DNA of 64,000 bases from Chryseobacterium sp. IHB B 17019 (GTDB lineage: Bacteria > Bacteroidota > Bacteroidia > Flavobacteriales > Weeksellaceae). The stretch covers positions 868,001-932,000 of the forward strand of contig NZ_CP013293.1 in NCBI RefSeq assembly GCF_001456155.1. Reading direction: 5' to 3'. The position numbers and the translations under genes are program-made. Under the pieces are notes generated by a model that saw only the letters and a list, made by a program, of their open reading frames with translations, did no database searches and was not told where the DNA came from. This document shows positions 41,951 to 49,888 of this stretch, in pieces; positions within the stretch are counted from its first letter, which is position 1, and each line of letters begins with the position of its first letter.

Positions 41951-42485
41951 TCTAATTTTAGGCTGTCGGACGAAGCAAAAGGCTGTCTCGTTTACAAAGC
42001 AGGGAAAAACCGAAATTGAACGTGTTAAATTTGATTCTGTTAAAGAGGAAAATGTAAAGCATGAAACCAAAAAAATAATTGATAATTCGGTTCAACAAAA
42101 AAAAGATTATTTTTCGGGTGATATAATTATCAAAGGTAAAAGCGATTCATTAAACCCATTACAATTTCATAACATCGTCAACGGTGACACGCTTCAAAGT
42201 ATTTCGATTAAAGGCAATGCTGATTATATTATAAATAACCATTTCCAAAAATCAGAGCAGAATAAAACAGAATCCGGAAAAGAAGAAAGTTTGAATGTTA
42301 TTCAACAGACAGCGCGGGATCTGGTATCGAAGGAAACCATAAAAGAAGTCGCGGAGGTAGTTACAACGAAAACAAATGAGATTACATCAAGGGGTTTTCA
42401 AGCGGGAGCTTGGATTGTCTGGGCTTTGCTTGGTGTTGTTGCGATTGTCGCAATAGGAATTTACTTTTATTTTAAACGAAAATGA
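41916..42485 (+). CDS. Putative unimolecular spanin
   Basis: 189 residues. It begins with a lipoprotein signal (MKKILILIILSSLILGC, lipid Cys17) and ends with a membrane helix (about 163-186) and basic tail. Between lies a charged periplasmic domain with coiled-coil tendency. A protein with an outer-membrane lipid anchor and inner-membrane helix is the layout of one-piece spanins (T1 gp11 type), which fuse the two membranes in the last step of lysis. Its gene lies between holin and endolysin, and its start is in the holin gene in another frame. Family identity inferred from topology. Confidence 0.78.
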   Translation: MKKILILIILSSLILGCRTKQKAVSFTKQGKTEIERVKFDSVKEENVKHETKKIIDNSVQQKKDYFSGDIIIKGKSDSLNPLQFHNIVNGDTLQSISIKGNADYIINNHFQKSEQNKTESGKEESLNVIQQTARDLVSKETIKEVAEVVTTKTNEITSRGFQAGAWIVWALLGVVAIVAIGIYFYFKRK

Positions 42486-42589
42486 CAGAAACAATGCTAA
42501 AGGTCTTATTGGCTTTTACATACTACTTGCTCGGCGTTGGTTCCGGGATATGTTTAAAAATTTTAATTGATAATTATCTTGAAAAATGA
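42482..42589 (+). CDS. Small membrane peptide in lysis cassette (35 aa)
   Basis: Coupled to the spanin by ATGA. One membrane helix (VLLAFTYYLLGVGSGICLKIL) with short polar ends. It may be an antiholin or a second small holin. Only position supports this. Confidence 0.45.
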   Translation: MTETMLKVLLAFTYYLLGVGSGICLKILIDNYLEK

Positions 42590-42614
42590 AAAATGATATT
42601 ATAGCTATTTAATC

Positions 42615-42634
42615 ACATCGAATTTGATGTTTTT
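42615..42634 (+). terminator. Weak hairpin terminator
   Basis: ACATC/GATGT with a 6-base loop and a short T run, downstream of the small membrane peptide and upstream of the endolysin gene. Confidence 0.4.
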
Positions 42635-42696
42635 AAGAAAAAAATAAGATGAAAGTTATTTCGCTAAAAAAAATTAAAAATTAAATATCTTATAAA

Positions 42697-43248
42697 ATGA
42701 ACAGAAAGATTTTCTTTGACGAATATAGAAAGAATTTAGATCCAGATCATAAGCTTGATCAAAAAGAAGTAGAGGCAATTGATTTATTTCTTAATTTCTA
42801 TGAAAGGGATAAGTTAACCTTTACTTTGCCACAATGGGCTTATGTATTTGCAACAGTTTTGCATGAAACCGGAGCAACATTTTTACCGCTGAGAGAAGCG
42901 CCAAGATTATCTGAAGAATGGAGAAAAAGAAACTTCCGGTATTTCCCGTATTACGGCCGTGGATATGTTCAGATCACCTGGGAAAGAAATTATTCGCTTT
43001 ATTCTAAAAAAATAGGTGTTGATCTTGTAGGAAATCCGGATTTAGCTATGAAACCTGAATATGCATGGTTTATCCTTATCGATGGCTTTAAAAATGGTGT
43101 ATTCACCGGAAAAAAGATTTCGGATTACATCAACGAAAAAAAGAAAGATTATCGAAACGCCCGCCGATGTATTAACGGAACCGATAGAATGGATCTGATC
43201 GCTAAATATGCTGTGCAATTTGAAAAAATACTTTTGCTTTCTAAATAA
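42697..43248 (+). CDS. Endolysin, glycoside hydrolase family 19-like
   Basis: 183 residues without signal peptide. HETGATFLPLREAP holds the expected catalytic Glu, YYGRGYVQITWERNY is the family signature, and NPDLAMKPEYAW, GVFTGKKISDYI and RRCINGTD complete it. GH19-type endolysins cut the glycan strands of peptidoglycan. Release by the holin is expected. Length is normal. Confidence 0.9.
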   Translation: MNRKIFFDEYRKNLDPDHKLDQKEVEAIDLFLNFYERDKLTFTLPQWAYVFATVLHETGATFLPLREAPRLSEEWRKRNFRYFPYYGRGYVQITWERNYSLYSKKIGVDLVGNPDLAMKPEYAWFILIDGFKNGVFTGKKISDYINEKKKDYRNARRCINGTDRMDLIAKYAVQFEKILLLSK

Positions 43249-43249
43249 C

Positions 43250-43266
43250 ACGTCAAGTTTTGTCGC
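43250..43266 (+). repeat. 17-bp repeat, copy A
   Basis: ACGTCAAGTTTTGTCGC directly after the endolysin stop; identical (reverse) to copy C at 44958-44974 and nearly equal to copy B at 44541. A TATATTTG box lies just downstream (43277-43284). Confidence 0.6.
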
Positions 43267-43345
43267 TGTTAGGTATTATATTTGTGGATAATAAGTTGGT
43301 ATAAGATTTGGATTTTAATTTTTACCACCATATTTTTGCAAACTT

Positions 43346-43380
43346 TTATTGAATTATTATTCAATAATTACATATATTTG
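43346..43380 (+). promoter_or_regulatory. Promoter and inverted repeat upstream of the Panacea pair
   Basis: TTATTGAAT at 43346-43354 and ATTCAATAA at 43359-43367 form a perfect 9-bp inverted repeat around four bases, and TATATTTG is at 43373-43380. The start codon is only four bases after the box, so the mRNA may have almost no leader. A site for self-repression, as in many toxin-antitoxin systems. Confidence 0.6.
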
Positions 43381-43384
43381 TTTT

Positions 43385-43858
43385 ATGAATACTGCCTTTA
43401 AAACTAAAAATCAATATGATAGCATAGTAGGAGCTAAGCTCTTACTGGCTTTAGCCCATCAAAAGGGTATTGTACTGAACACTACTAAAGTGCAGAAGAT
43501 GCTTTATATTATATATTCATATTTTTTAGCAAAACATGGCTATGAAATATTTACTGAAACTCCTAAAGCTTGGCCTTACGGTCCAGTATTTCCAAGAACA
43601 AGAAAAAATGTAGATTATAGCAAGGTTTATAAAACATCAGACACTGAACTAGAAAATATCATAAAAGAAAAGGATATTGTTGAAAAGTTTAATAGTGTGA
43701 TTGATAAGTATGCACGATTTTCTGCATCTCATTTGTCAAATTGGTCACACATGGAAGCTGGCCCGTGGGATAAAACCACAAAACAACCCCAATTTAAATG
43801 GGGTGACTATATTCCTAGCGAATATATTAAAGATTATTTTTCTAATTTAGAAGTATAA
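43385..43858 (+). CDS. Panacea-domain (DUF4065) antitoxin, PanA-like
   Basis: 157 residues from the ATG at 43385; an alternative TTG start upstream would run through the inverted repeat. The motif LLALAHQKGIVLNTTKVQKMLYI, YIIYSYFLAKHGYEIFTETPKAWPYGPVFP and the LSNWSHMEAGPWDKT end match the Panacea/SocA-like domain. Panacea proteins are known from other bacteria as broad antitoxins that neutralise unrelated toxins coded beside them. Here it is coded beside a two-helix membrane protein with a one-base overlap. It should protect the lysogen. No clear DNA-binding part is seen besides the domain itself. Confidence 0.8.
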   Translation: MNTAFKTKNQYDSIVGAKLLLALAHQKGIVLNTTKVQKMLYIIYSYFLAKHGYEIFTETPKAWPYGPVFPRTRKNVDYSKVYKTSDTELENIIKEKDIVEKFNSVIDKYARFSASHLSNWSHMEAGPWDKTTKQPQFKWGDYIPSEYIKDYFSNLEV

Positions 43859-44232
43859 TGAGATTAGAGGACATTGTTCAAAGTGCAGGACAAGATACAT
43901 CAAGTCTGGTAAACAATGATTTAGATATTGATTCAGATGATCTTAAGGTTCAGATAAAGCTCAAGCAGCTTGAACAACAACGATATGCTTCTGACACTAT
44001 TGATAGAAAATGGCTTGCGATATGGACCGCGGCAATAGTTTCATTGTGGCTACTATTGGTAATTGCTATTCTTATATTAAATAAAATATTAAACATTGGC
44101 TTATCTGATACTGTTCTGGTTACACTTCTGGGAACCACAACGATAAATGTATTAGGTTTATCATTTATCGTTTTAAGGGGACATTTTCAATCCTCGCATA
44201 CAAGTAGCAATCCAACAGAAAACCAATCATAA
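43858..44232 (+). CDS. Two-helix membrane protein, putative PanT-type toxin
   Basis: 124 residues; a polar N-terminal 50, then membrane helices at about 52-75 and 83-107, then a polar tail. Start overlaps PanA stop by one base (TAATG). Known Panacea partners include small membrane proteins that collapse membrane potential, so this is the likely toxin. No other family is recognised; the toxic activity is an inference from pairing. Confidence 0.65.
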   Translation: MRLEDIVQSAGQDTSSLVNNDLDIDSDDLKVQIKLKQLEQQRYASDTIDRKWLAIWTAAIVSLWLLLVIAILILNKILNIGLSDTVLVTLLGTTTINVLGLSFIVLRGHFQSSHTSSNPTENQS

Positions 44233-44240
44233 TAAACAAT

Positions 44241-44265
44241 CCCCACTTTTAGGTGGGGAATTTTA
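44241..44265. terminator. Terminator after the Panacea pair
   Basis: CCCCAC-TTTTAG-GTGGGG with an AT-rich tail (AATTTTATT) and AT-rich upstream flank; may also end the opposite gene at 44266. Confidence 0.75.
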
Positions 44266-44493
44266 TTAATCTATATTTTTAAAGTTGTTTACATAGTATT
44301 CTTCAGCTTTACGGTCTTTTTCTTCTTGTGGTAAATCGACATCTTTTAAAGCATCTATATAAATATTCTTAATAAACTCTTTTTCAGACGTTACAAATTC
44401 GTATTTAAAATCTTGTAACATATTAATAAAAGACTCAGATTGATCAGCGTATTTTTTTGCCAGTCTTATCATAAATTTAGTAGGTGTTTCCAT
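44266..44493 (-). CDS. Hypothetical acidic helical protein
   Basis: 75 residues, helical and charged (KKYADQSESFINMLQDFKY, LPQEEKDRKAEEYYVNNF). It converges with the Panacea pair and lies between 17-bp repeats A and B. Unknown function. Confidence 0.5.
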   Translation of the reverse strand: METPTKFMIRLAKKYADQSESFINMLQDFKYEFVTSEKEFIKNIYIDALKDVDLPQEEKDRKAEEYYVNNFKNID

Positions 44494-44540
44494 GGAAGTT
44501 TTTTTCGCTAATATATAAATTTTGTGGAAAACTTTTTAAT

Positions 44541-44556
44541 ACGTCAAGTTCTGTCG
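44541..44556 (+). repeat. 17-bp repeat, copy B
   Basis: ACGTCAAGTTCTGTCG: same orientation as copy A, one internal change. Copies A and B bracket the Panacea pair and the 75-aa gene; B and C bracket the 94-aa gene in opposite orientation. Confidence 0.55.
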
Positions 44557-44607
44557 TAGAAGTGGTTTTACTTTGGCGTGTGTGAATCTTTTCTAATCCA
44601 GTCTTCA

Positions 44608-44892
44608 TCAATAAAAGGATGATTCTTTTGTAAGCTCTAATGTTGGCTTTAATATTTTTCTTGCAATGATTTTAGTCTCTTGTTTTTCTCCTTCCGGCGT
44701 TCCTGTTAAAAGAATTGAAAAAGTAACATCTTCATGTTTCTTTAAAAACCCACATCGGAAAGCTAAATTTTTGTAAGTATAAACATCCAAAATCTGGAAC
44801 CGATCAACAGAGACAATCCGAATAATTCTCTCCTTGAATTTCCCTACTTGTGTTTCATCGAATACTTTTAAAACTGTTCCCGAAAGTTCCAT
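44608..44892 (-). CDS. Small OB-fold-like protein, DUF3127-like start
   Basis: 94 residues. Start MELSGTVLKVFDETQVGKFKERI resembles the DUF3127 protein at 7730, with later short strands (ILDVYTYKNLAF, VTFSILLTGTPEGE), so a small barrel is likely. It is on the minus strand just downstream of the integrase gene and may belong to the integration module. Weak assignment. Confidence 0.5.
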   Translation of the reverse strand: MELSGTVLKVFDETQVGKFKERIIRIVSVDRFQILDVYTYKNLAFRCGFLKKHEDVTFSILLTGTPEGEKQETKIIARKILKPTLELTKESSFY

Positions 44893-44957
44893 AATTAAAT
44901 TTACAAAATTAAAATAAAGGTAAAATTAAGTTTATGATGCAAATCAATTATTTTAAT

Positions 44958-44974
44958 GCGACAAAACTTGACGT
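44958..44974 (-). repeat. 17-bp repeat, copy C
   Basis: Exact reverse complement of copy A, in the gap between the 94-aa gene and the integrase. It also overlaps the tail of the integrase terminator. Confidence 0.6.
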
Positions 44975-45001
44975 AAAAAAGGCGTGGGGATTAGCTACGC
45001 C
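44974..45001 (-). terminator. Integrase terminator
   Basis: On the minus strand: GGCGT, an 11-base loop, ACGCC, then TTTTTT. Seven bases beyond the integrase stop codon. Confidence 0.8.
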
Positions 45002-45007
45002 GGATTA

Positions 45008-46147
45008 TTAATATTCATCAAGTTTTATTTTCTTCGCTTCTTCAAATCTGATGTTATTAATATAATTTGCATAAATCTCTGTCATTTTTTCCTTTGAGTG
45101 ACCAAATATTGTACTTACTGTTTTTAAATCAATTCCGGCTTTTAATTTATCATTCCCTCCCTTATGTTTAAGAGAGTACAATTTCTTATTTATTTTTAAA
45201 CCCTGAATAACTATTTTCCTCCATAAATCAGTAGGATATTTTCTTTTTATCTGGTAAGGATTAGGACAGTAATAATTTTCTACTAATCCAGGTGTTCTGT
45301 TTGGCGTGTTCGCTCCAAATAGGTAATAATCAGAATTAGAAAAATCAAATTTTAAAAGATGTTCCTTAATAGTTCCAATCAACGGAACAAATCTTGTTTT
45401 ATTGGTTTTAGAGTTTTCTGAACTAATAATAATAACGCCCTGATCAAAAAGAACATCCTTGCATTTTACCTTAAGTAATTCACCGGGTCTTATTCCCATA
45501 TAATAGACGATTGAACAAAATATATAGTAATTTATATGAAGGCCTTTCAACTTAGAAAATACTATTTGCTGTTCTTTATCACTCATAATTTCATATCCGC
45601 CAATATTAACTTCCTTTACTGCCTTAATTTCTTTAGTAGGCGAGGTTCTTATTATTTCCCACTCCACCAGCTCCGAGAATATTGAATTTAAATTACGTAA
45701 TATTTTATTGTAGTTCCTGCCAGACCATGACCTGTCATTCTTGGCTAAATCCAGAATTGTTTTAATGTGTTGACGGTCATATTCAAGAACGCTTAACTTT
45801 TCATATCCTGCTTTCTTATTGTATTCTTTTATTATATTAACGGCAATTGTATATTCCTTGTATGAACCATCACTAAGAGAATTTCTTTTCTTTTCAAGTC
45901 CAAAATCAAGCGCCTCAGAAAAAGAATATCTTTCCGTTTTCTTTGCTTTCGGATCCCAGCCTTTTAGTATATCTCTCTCAATGGACGCCTTAAGTACCTC
46001 AGCTTTGAACATTCTATCTTCAAATGTTTTTTCAGAATTAAGGCCTTTATATATTTTTTTTATAATTTTACCATTTAAGTAGAGATAGACATACCATTTT
46101 TCATTTAAATTTTGTGATGAAAATATTCTAACTTCTATTTTTTTCAT
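45008..46147 (-). CDS. Tyrosine-type integrase
   Basis: 379 residues. Residues 1-65 are an arm-binding-like domain, about 75-180 the SAM-like core-binding domain, and 190-375 the catalytic domain: Arg220 (GIRPGELL), Lys250, the KH pair at 327-328 (YSLKHKG), His350 (FGHS) and nucleophile Tyr359. The LKH instead of LRH box is seen in integrases of this phylum. It lies just inside the candidate attR, as usual, and should insert and excise the prophage with help from an unidentified excisionase (perhaps the 8445 protein). Confidence 0.93.
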   Translation of the reverse strand: MKKIEVRIFSSQNLNEKWYVYLYLNGKIIKKIYKGLNSEKTFEDRMFKAEVLKASIERDILKGWDPKAKKTERYSFSEALDFGLEKKRNSLSDGSYKEYTIAVNIIKEYNKKAGYEKLSVLEYDRQHIKTILDLAKNDRSWSGRNYNKILRNLNSIFSELVEWEIIRTSPTKEIKAVKEVNIGGYEIMSDKEQQIVFSKLKGLHINYYIFCSIVYYMGIRPGELLKVKCKDVLFDQGVIIISSENSKTNKTRFVPLIGTIKEHLLKFDFSNSDYYLFGANTPNRTPGLVENYYCPNPYQIKRKYPTDLWRKIVIQGLKINKKLYSLKHKGGNDKLKAGIDLKTVSTIFGHSKEKMTEIYANYINNIRFEEAKKIKLDEY

Positions 46148-46175
46148 GATTTAAATATTTTAATAAATTTACTAC

Positions 46176-46187
46176 TTTTTACTATAA
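46176..46187. repeat. Candidate attR core (TTTTTACTATAA)
   Basis: Matches 2693-2704, 28 bases upstream of the integrase start. Flanks are similar on the left side (ACTA before the T run), with one substitution and one indel. Low complexity keeps confidence moderate. Confidence 0.55.
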
Positions 46188-46250
46188 GTTTTATATTTAA
46201 TTCGTAAACACCTTTAAATTAATTACTTAAAGAGTTACGTAAAAAATAAC

Positions 46251-46258
46251 TAAATTTG
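46251..46258 (+). promoter_or_regulatory. Host promoter -7 box (TAAATTTG)
   Basis: TAAATTTG lies 113 bases before the RNA methyltransferase start, in the first host DNA after the prophage. No perfect TTTG -33 box. Confidence 0.45.
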
Positions 46259-46371
46259 CGAGGTAAAAGGAAAAGTATTTTAAGATTAAAGCATTGAAAA
46301 GATCAATTAATTTGATAATTGAGCTCACAATCTTTTAGTTTTTAAATCATTAAATCTTTTATTTATTATTT

Positions 46372-47541
46372 ATGAACACAGAAAATATAAAAATTCAAAT
46401 AAAAACTTTCTTTGGATTAGAACAAATTTTAGCAGAGGAAATCAAAAAATTAGGGGGAAGAGAGGTTGAGGTTAAAAATCGCGCAGTCAATTGTGAGGGC
46501 GATTTAGGTTTTTTGTATAAAATTAACTATTCTTCCAGAACGGCTTTAAAAATTTTAGTTCCGATTCATGAGTTTAAGGCTTTCAATCAACATCAGTTTT
46601 ATGACAGGCTTTTCAAATTCAACTGGGAAGAATTTATGGATGTTGACCAGTCTTTTGCGATTGATTCTACCGTGAATTCTGAAACTTTCAAGCATTCGCA
46701 ATTCGTGACTTTGAAGATGAAAGATGCTATTGTGGATTATTTTCAGGAGAAATTCAAGAGACGTCCAAACGTAGAACCTAAAAGCCCGGATATCAAGTTT
46801 CATCTTCATATCGACAGGGAATTGGTCACCATTTCTTTGGATTCTTCAGGTGATCCTTTATTTAAAAGAGGATACAGAAAAGAGCAGGGTGAAGCGCCGA
46901 TCAACGAAGTTCTGGCAAGCGGAATGCTTCAATTGGCAGGCTGGGACGGAAAAGGGAATTTCCTTGATCCGATGTGTGGTTCCGGAACTCTTTTAATTGA
47001 AGCAGCGATGATCGCTCTGGATCTTCCGGCACAGATTTTCAGAAAAAGATTTGCTTTTCAGAACTGGAAAAATTACGATGCTGATTTATTTTCAAAAATT
47101 AAAGAAGTCAGAATCGGAAGAATAAAGGAATTTACCGGAAAAATAGTTGGTTACGATATCGATGCGAGAATGCTGAACGCCGCAAGAACGAATATTGAAG
47201 CAGCTGAAATGGAAGATGTTATCGAGGTGAAAAAACAGGATTTCTTTGAATCTAAGAAAGAGCTTTTCCCATTGTTAATGGTCCTCAATCCACCTTATGA
47301 TGAGAGAATTTCGATCAACGATGATGATTTTTACAAGAAAATAGGGGATACTTTCAAAACAAGCTACCCGAATACTCTGGCTTGGTTAATCTCTTCTGAT
47401 TTGGAAGCGGTGAAGAAAATCGGATTGCGCCCGTCAAGAAAAATTAAGCTTTTCAATGGTAAGCTGGAGACGAGATTTTTGCAGTATGAGATGTATGAGG
47501 GAACGAAGAAAGTGCATAAACTTGAAGGAAAACAAGACTAA
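46372..47541 (+). CDS. THUMP-domain RNA guanine N2-methyltransferase (RlmL-like N-terminal part)
   Basis: 389 residues. The N-terminal 160 include a THUMP RNA-binding domain (KTFFGLEQILAEEIKKLGG at the start and the HLHIDRELVTISLDSSG strand). The methyltransferase part has the SAM motif NFLDPMCGSGTLLIEAAMIA and the catalytic NPPY (about 310) followed by DERI. This family methylates G2445 in 23S rRNA or a related position; exact site not known here. It lacks the second RlmK-like domain, as is usual outside gammaproteobacteria. Confidence 0.87.
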   Translation: MNTENIKIQIKTFFGLEQILAEEIKKLGGREVEVKNRAVNCEGDLGFLYKINYSSRTALKILVPIHEFKAFNQHQFYDRLFKFNWEEFMDVDQSFAIDSTVNSETFKHSQFVTLKMKDAIVDYFQEKFKRRPNVEPKSPDIKFHLHIDRELVTISLDSSGDPLFKRGYRKEQGEAPINEVLASGMLQLAGWDGKGNFLDPMCGSGTLLIEAAMIALDLPAQIFRKRFAFQNWKNYDADLFSKIKEVRIGRIKEFTGKIVGYDIDARMLNAARTNIEAAEMEDVIEVKKQDFFESKKELFPLLMVLNPPYDERISINDDDFYKKIGDTFKTSYPNTLAWLISSDLEAVKKIGLRPSRKIKLFNGKLETRFLQYEMYEGTKKVHKLEGKQD

Positions 47542-47564
47542 ACTAAGCTTGTTGGAAATAAAAT

Positions 47565-47625
47565 AATCCTTCAACGATTCAATTTGACATTATTTTGTCA
47601 CGCTGGAAACGTTGAAGGATTTTTA
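47565..47625. terminator. Bidirectional terminator
   Basis: AATCCTTCAACG at 47565-47576 pairs perfectly with CGTTGAAGGATT at 47610-47621, loop 33 bases, then TTTTA. It lies between two convergent units (RNA methyltransferase and terpene synthase array) and can serve both. Confidence 0.8.
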
Positions 47626-47639
47626 CATATAAATTTCAG

Positions 47640-48674
47640 CTATTTTTTTACAAAGATACTGTGTGGAATAACGATGTCATCTCCCTCTCTTCCATATTTG
47701 GGAACAATAAATCCTTTGGGCTCATACCGATTGGTTCCGGAGCTATAGTACCAATTTGCGCAGCCGCTTATCTGCAATTTAATGTGATAAATATGATTAT
47801 AGGTATCTTCCTGAAAAGCTCCTAAATCCAGAAAACGGAGAGATTCATGCAGATCATTCAATTCCTGTCCATAGGCATCATGTAATCTCATTGCTTCTAA
47901 ACAGGCTTCCTGATAAGAAAGATTATATTGATTTCTTAAAATAAAGATGATATTAAGGCTTTCACCTTCTATTTCAATTTCTTTTTTCAGAGAAGCAAAG
48001 TCATTCTGAATTACAATAATCAGTGACAATAGTTCTCTACATCGCTGTACAATAGGATGATTGTAAATATGTACAGGCAAAGCAAAATTAGTACATGGAT
48101 CTATAAGATCACCATAAGGCCACATCCCAATTGAATATTTTCGGAAACTAAGATAATGAGCAAGTGTTGGGTAGATTGTAGTTTCAGCCTGTTTAAAAGG
48201 TATTTCCTCCATCATACCATATAGTATGAATTCATAAAAGTTGATGGAAACACGCTCTATCCAAAAACGGGGCATTCCATTTTCTACCCATTCTTTTCTT
48301 GCCTGCGCCATCTGTCGCAGAATGCCAATCTCATCGGGACGCGGATCTTCACCCATCATTACCTCATATACCCTATCTGCTATGGCTTTCAACTCTTTTG
48401 CGGGTGTCATACCAAAATAATCATCAAAAAGGGTAATATAAATCATCAGTCTGGCGCAAGGGCGCATGCGCTCTATACTGTCACATGTTGGATTCATATA
48501 GGTGGCGACCCGCGATAGGAATTGAGATTTACATCTTTTTATTCCTTCTTGAGAAATAAACGTATAATCATTATCATACCAATCCTTTTCTTCATCATCA
48601 AAAGCATTAGCAATAGGACTGTCGATAGTTGGCCAGGGGTAATAACACTTTGGCACTATTAATTCTTCTTTCAT
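47640..48674 (-). CDS. Class I terpene synthase (array member 1, most downstream)
   Basis: 344 residues, all-helical terpene cyclase. The Asp-rich motif region is LFDDYFG (Asp84-85), the NSE motif is NDFASLKKE (Asn224, Ser228, Glu232), the pyrophosphate-sensing Arg is Arg178, exactly 46 residues before Asn224, and the end has Arg316-Tyr317. It should ionise a prenyl diphosphate (C15 or C20) and cyclise it. DD is followed by YFG not xxD/E, so its metal ligand set is shorter. Closest in the array to member 2. Product not predictable. Confidence 0.9.
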   Translation of the reverse strand: MKEELIVPKCYYPWPTIDSPIANAFDDEEKDWYDNDYTFISQEGIKRCKSQFLSRVATYMNPTCDSIERMRPCARLMIYITLFDDYFGMTPAKELKAIADRVYEVMMGEDPRPDEIGILRQMAQARKEWVENGMPRFWIERVSINFYEFILYGMMEEIPFKQAETTIYPTLAHYLSFRKYSIGMWPYGDLIDPCTNFALPVHIYNHPIVQRCRELLSLIIVIQNDFASLKKEIEIEGESLNIIFILRNQYNLSYQEACLEAMRLHDAYGQELNDLHESLRFLDLGAFQEDTYNHIYHIKLQISGCANWYYSSGTNRYEPKGFIVPKYGREGDDIVIPHSIFVKK

Positions 48675-48696
48675 GGTTTTGTTTTTTCTTACTTAT

Positions 48697-49773
48697 TTAT
48701 TTAAGATGTTTATTAACTTCAGTAACCTTATTGTTGTTTTTCAAATTCTTAAGCCAATATTCATGTTCAATATGTTTTATCTCTAAATCAAGAGACTGTT
48801 CATTTGCCGTACCATATTTTGGGATGGCAAAACCTTCTTGAGTATACCGTTTAGTTCCCGATTCATAATAAAAGGCATTGAGGCCATGGATCATTATCTT
48901 TACATGATATATATAGTCTTCTACCATTTTCTGATAAAATCCAAAATCTGGTAAGCAGCTCGTGATAGAATCTATTTCCCTAACCATCTCATCATGTATT
49001 CTGAGCGATTCTACGATGGCTTCTTGCAATGAAGTTTTATACTCATGCATTACAACCAGAATAATATTCAGTGTTTCATTATCAGTTGCCAATTCTTTTC
49101 TTATTGATGCAAAATCATTCTGAATAGCAATGATCATTGATTGAAGTTCTCTTAGCCGGTTCATGACAGGATGCTCGTGAATGTGCACGGGTAGGGCTTG
49201 ACCCATTGCTGCCTCTGTTAAGTTTACAAAAACCTTCTGACCGATAGAGTACATTCGGATCAGTAAATAACGGCCCACCGAGGGGTAGGTATTGCTTAAT
49301 TTAAATGGCGTTTCTTCCATCACACCGTAGGTAAAATATTCTCGGAACTCCCTTGCCATACGTTCTATCCAGAATAACGGCATCCCATTTGCGATCCACT
49401 CTTTGCGGGCAGCTGCCATCTGATGGAAAATGCCAATTTCATTAGGCTGGGGATCCTGCTCCATCATAACCTCATAAGTACGATCCGTGAAGGCTTTCAG
49501 CTCATCCAACGGCATAATGCCTACGTAATCATCCATTATGGTATGATAGTAACCACACCGCAATATGGGACGCATCATTTTAGGATTATTTGTAACGGGC
49601 CACATGTTAAAAACAAAATCATATAACCGCTGCTTTCTATATCTGTTTATTGTTTCTTCATCCAAAAAATTATAATCTTCACTAAGCCATTTTTCCTCTT
49701 CGGGGAACTCTACGAAAGGGCTTAAAACTCTCGGCCATGGATAACTGGGAATAGGGACATATACTGTTTTCAT
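48697..49773 (-). CDS. Class I terpene synthase (array member 2)
   Basis: 358 residues. MDDYVG (Asp81-82), NDFASIRKE (Asn219, Ser223, Glu227), Arg173 at -46 and a C-terminal RY pair (GTKRYTQ) are intact. It is 22 bases upstream of member 1, and both share YPWP starts, MMxExDPxPxEIGI and the HxHP segment; likely a recent duplicate. An extra 16-residue Lys/Asn-rich tail is present. Its Asp motif, like member 1, lacks the fifth acidic residue. Confidence 0.9.
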   Translation of the reverse strand: MKTVYVPIPSYPWPRVLSPFVEFPEEEKWLSEDYNFLDEETINRYRKQRLYDFVFNMWPVTNNPKMMRPILRCGYYHTIMDDYVGIMPLDELKAFTDRTYEVMMEQDPQPNEIGIFHQMAAARKEWIANGMPLFWIERMAREFREYFTYGVMEETPFKLSNTYPSVGRYLLIRMYSIGQKVFVNLTEAAMGQALPVHIHEHPVMNRLRELQSMIIAIQNDFASIRKELATDNETLNIILVVMHEYKTSLQEAIVESLRIHDEMVREIDSITSCLPDFGFYQKMVEDYIYHVKIMIHGLNAFYYESGTKRYTQEGFAIPKYGTANEQSLDLEIKHIEHEYWLKNLKNNNKVTEVNKHLK

Positions 49774-49888
49774 AGTTGTTTTTTATTATTAAATTTTTAT
49801 TCTTTTACAATTTTTCTGCCTTCCAGATCAGTGAGCGGATCAATTAATTCATGCATTTCTATTTTCTACCGATTTTATCAATACAAAG

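Larger units (their letters stand above)
2693..46187. mobile_element. Complete siphovirus-type prophage
   Basis: The interval contains every module expected of a temperate siphovirus: integrase, repressor with operator, recombination genes, small and large terminase, portal, protease, HK97-type capsid, tail tube, tape measure, tail tip, holin, spanin and endolysin. Almost all genes from 4857 to 42589 run on the plus strand. A 12-bp repeat marks both ends; the last minus-strand gene at the left stops four bases inside the left copy and the integrase starts just inside the right copy. Host-like genes resume directly outside. Three damaged small genes are seen but no structural gene is broken, so it may be inducible. 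Confidence 0.93.

Noticed and set aside
44608-44892. Excisionase beside the integrase
   Set aside because: The 94-aa protein looks like a small beta barrel rather than a winged helix, so it was not called an excisionase.
49797-49856. 19-codon minus-strand frame MHELIDPLTDLEGRKIVKE between terpene synthases 2 and 3
   Set aside because: Too short and unlike the synthase C-termini; could be chance.
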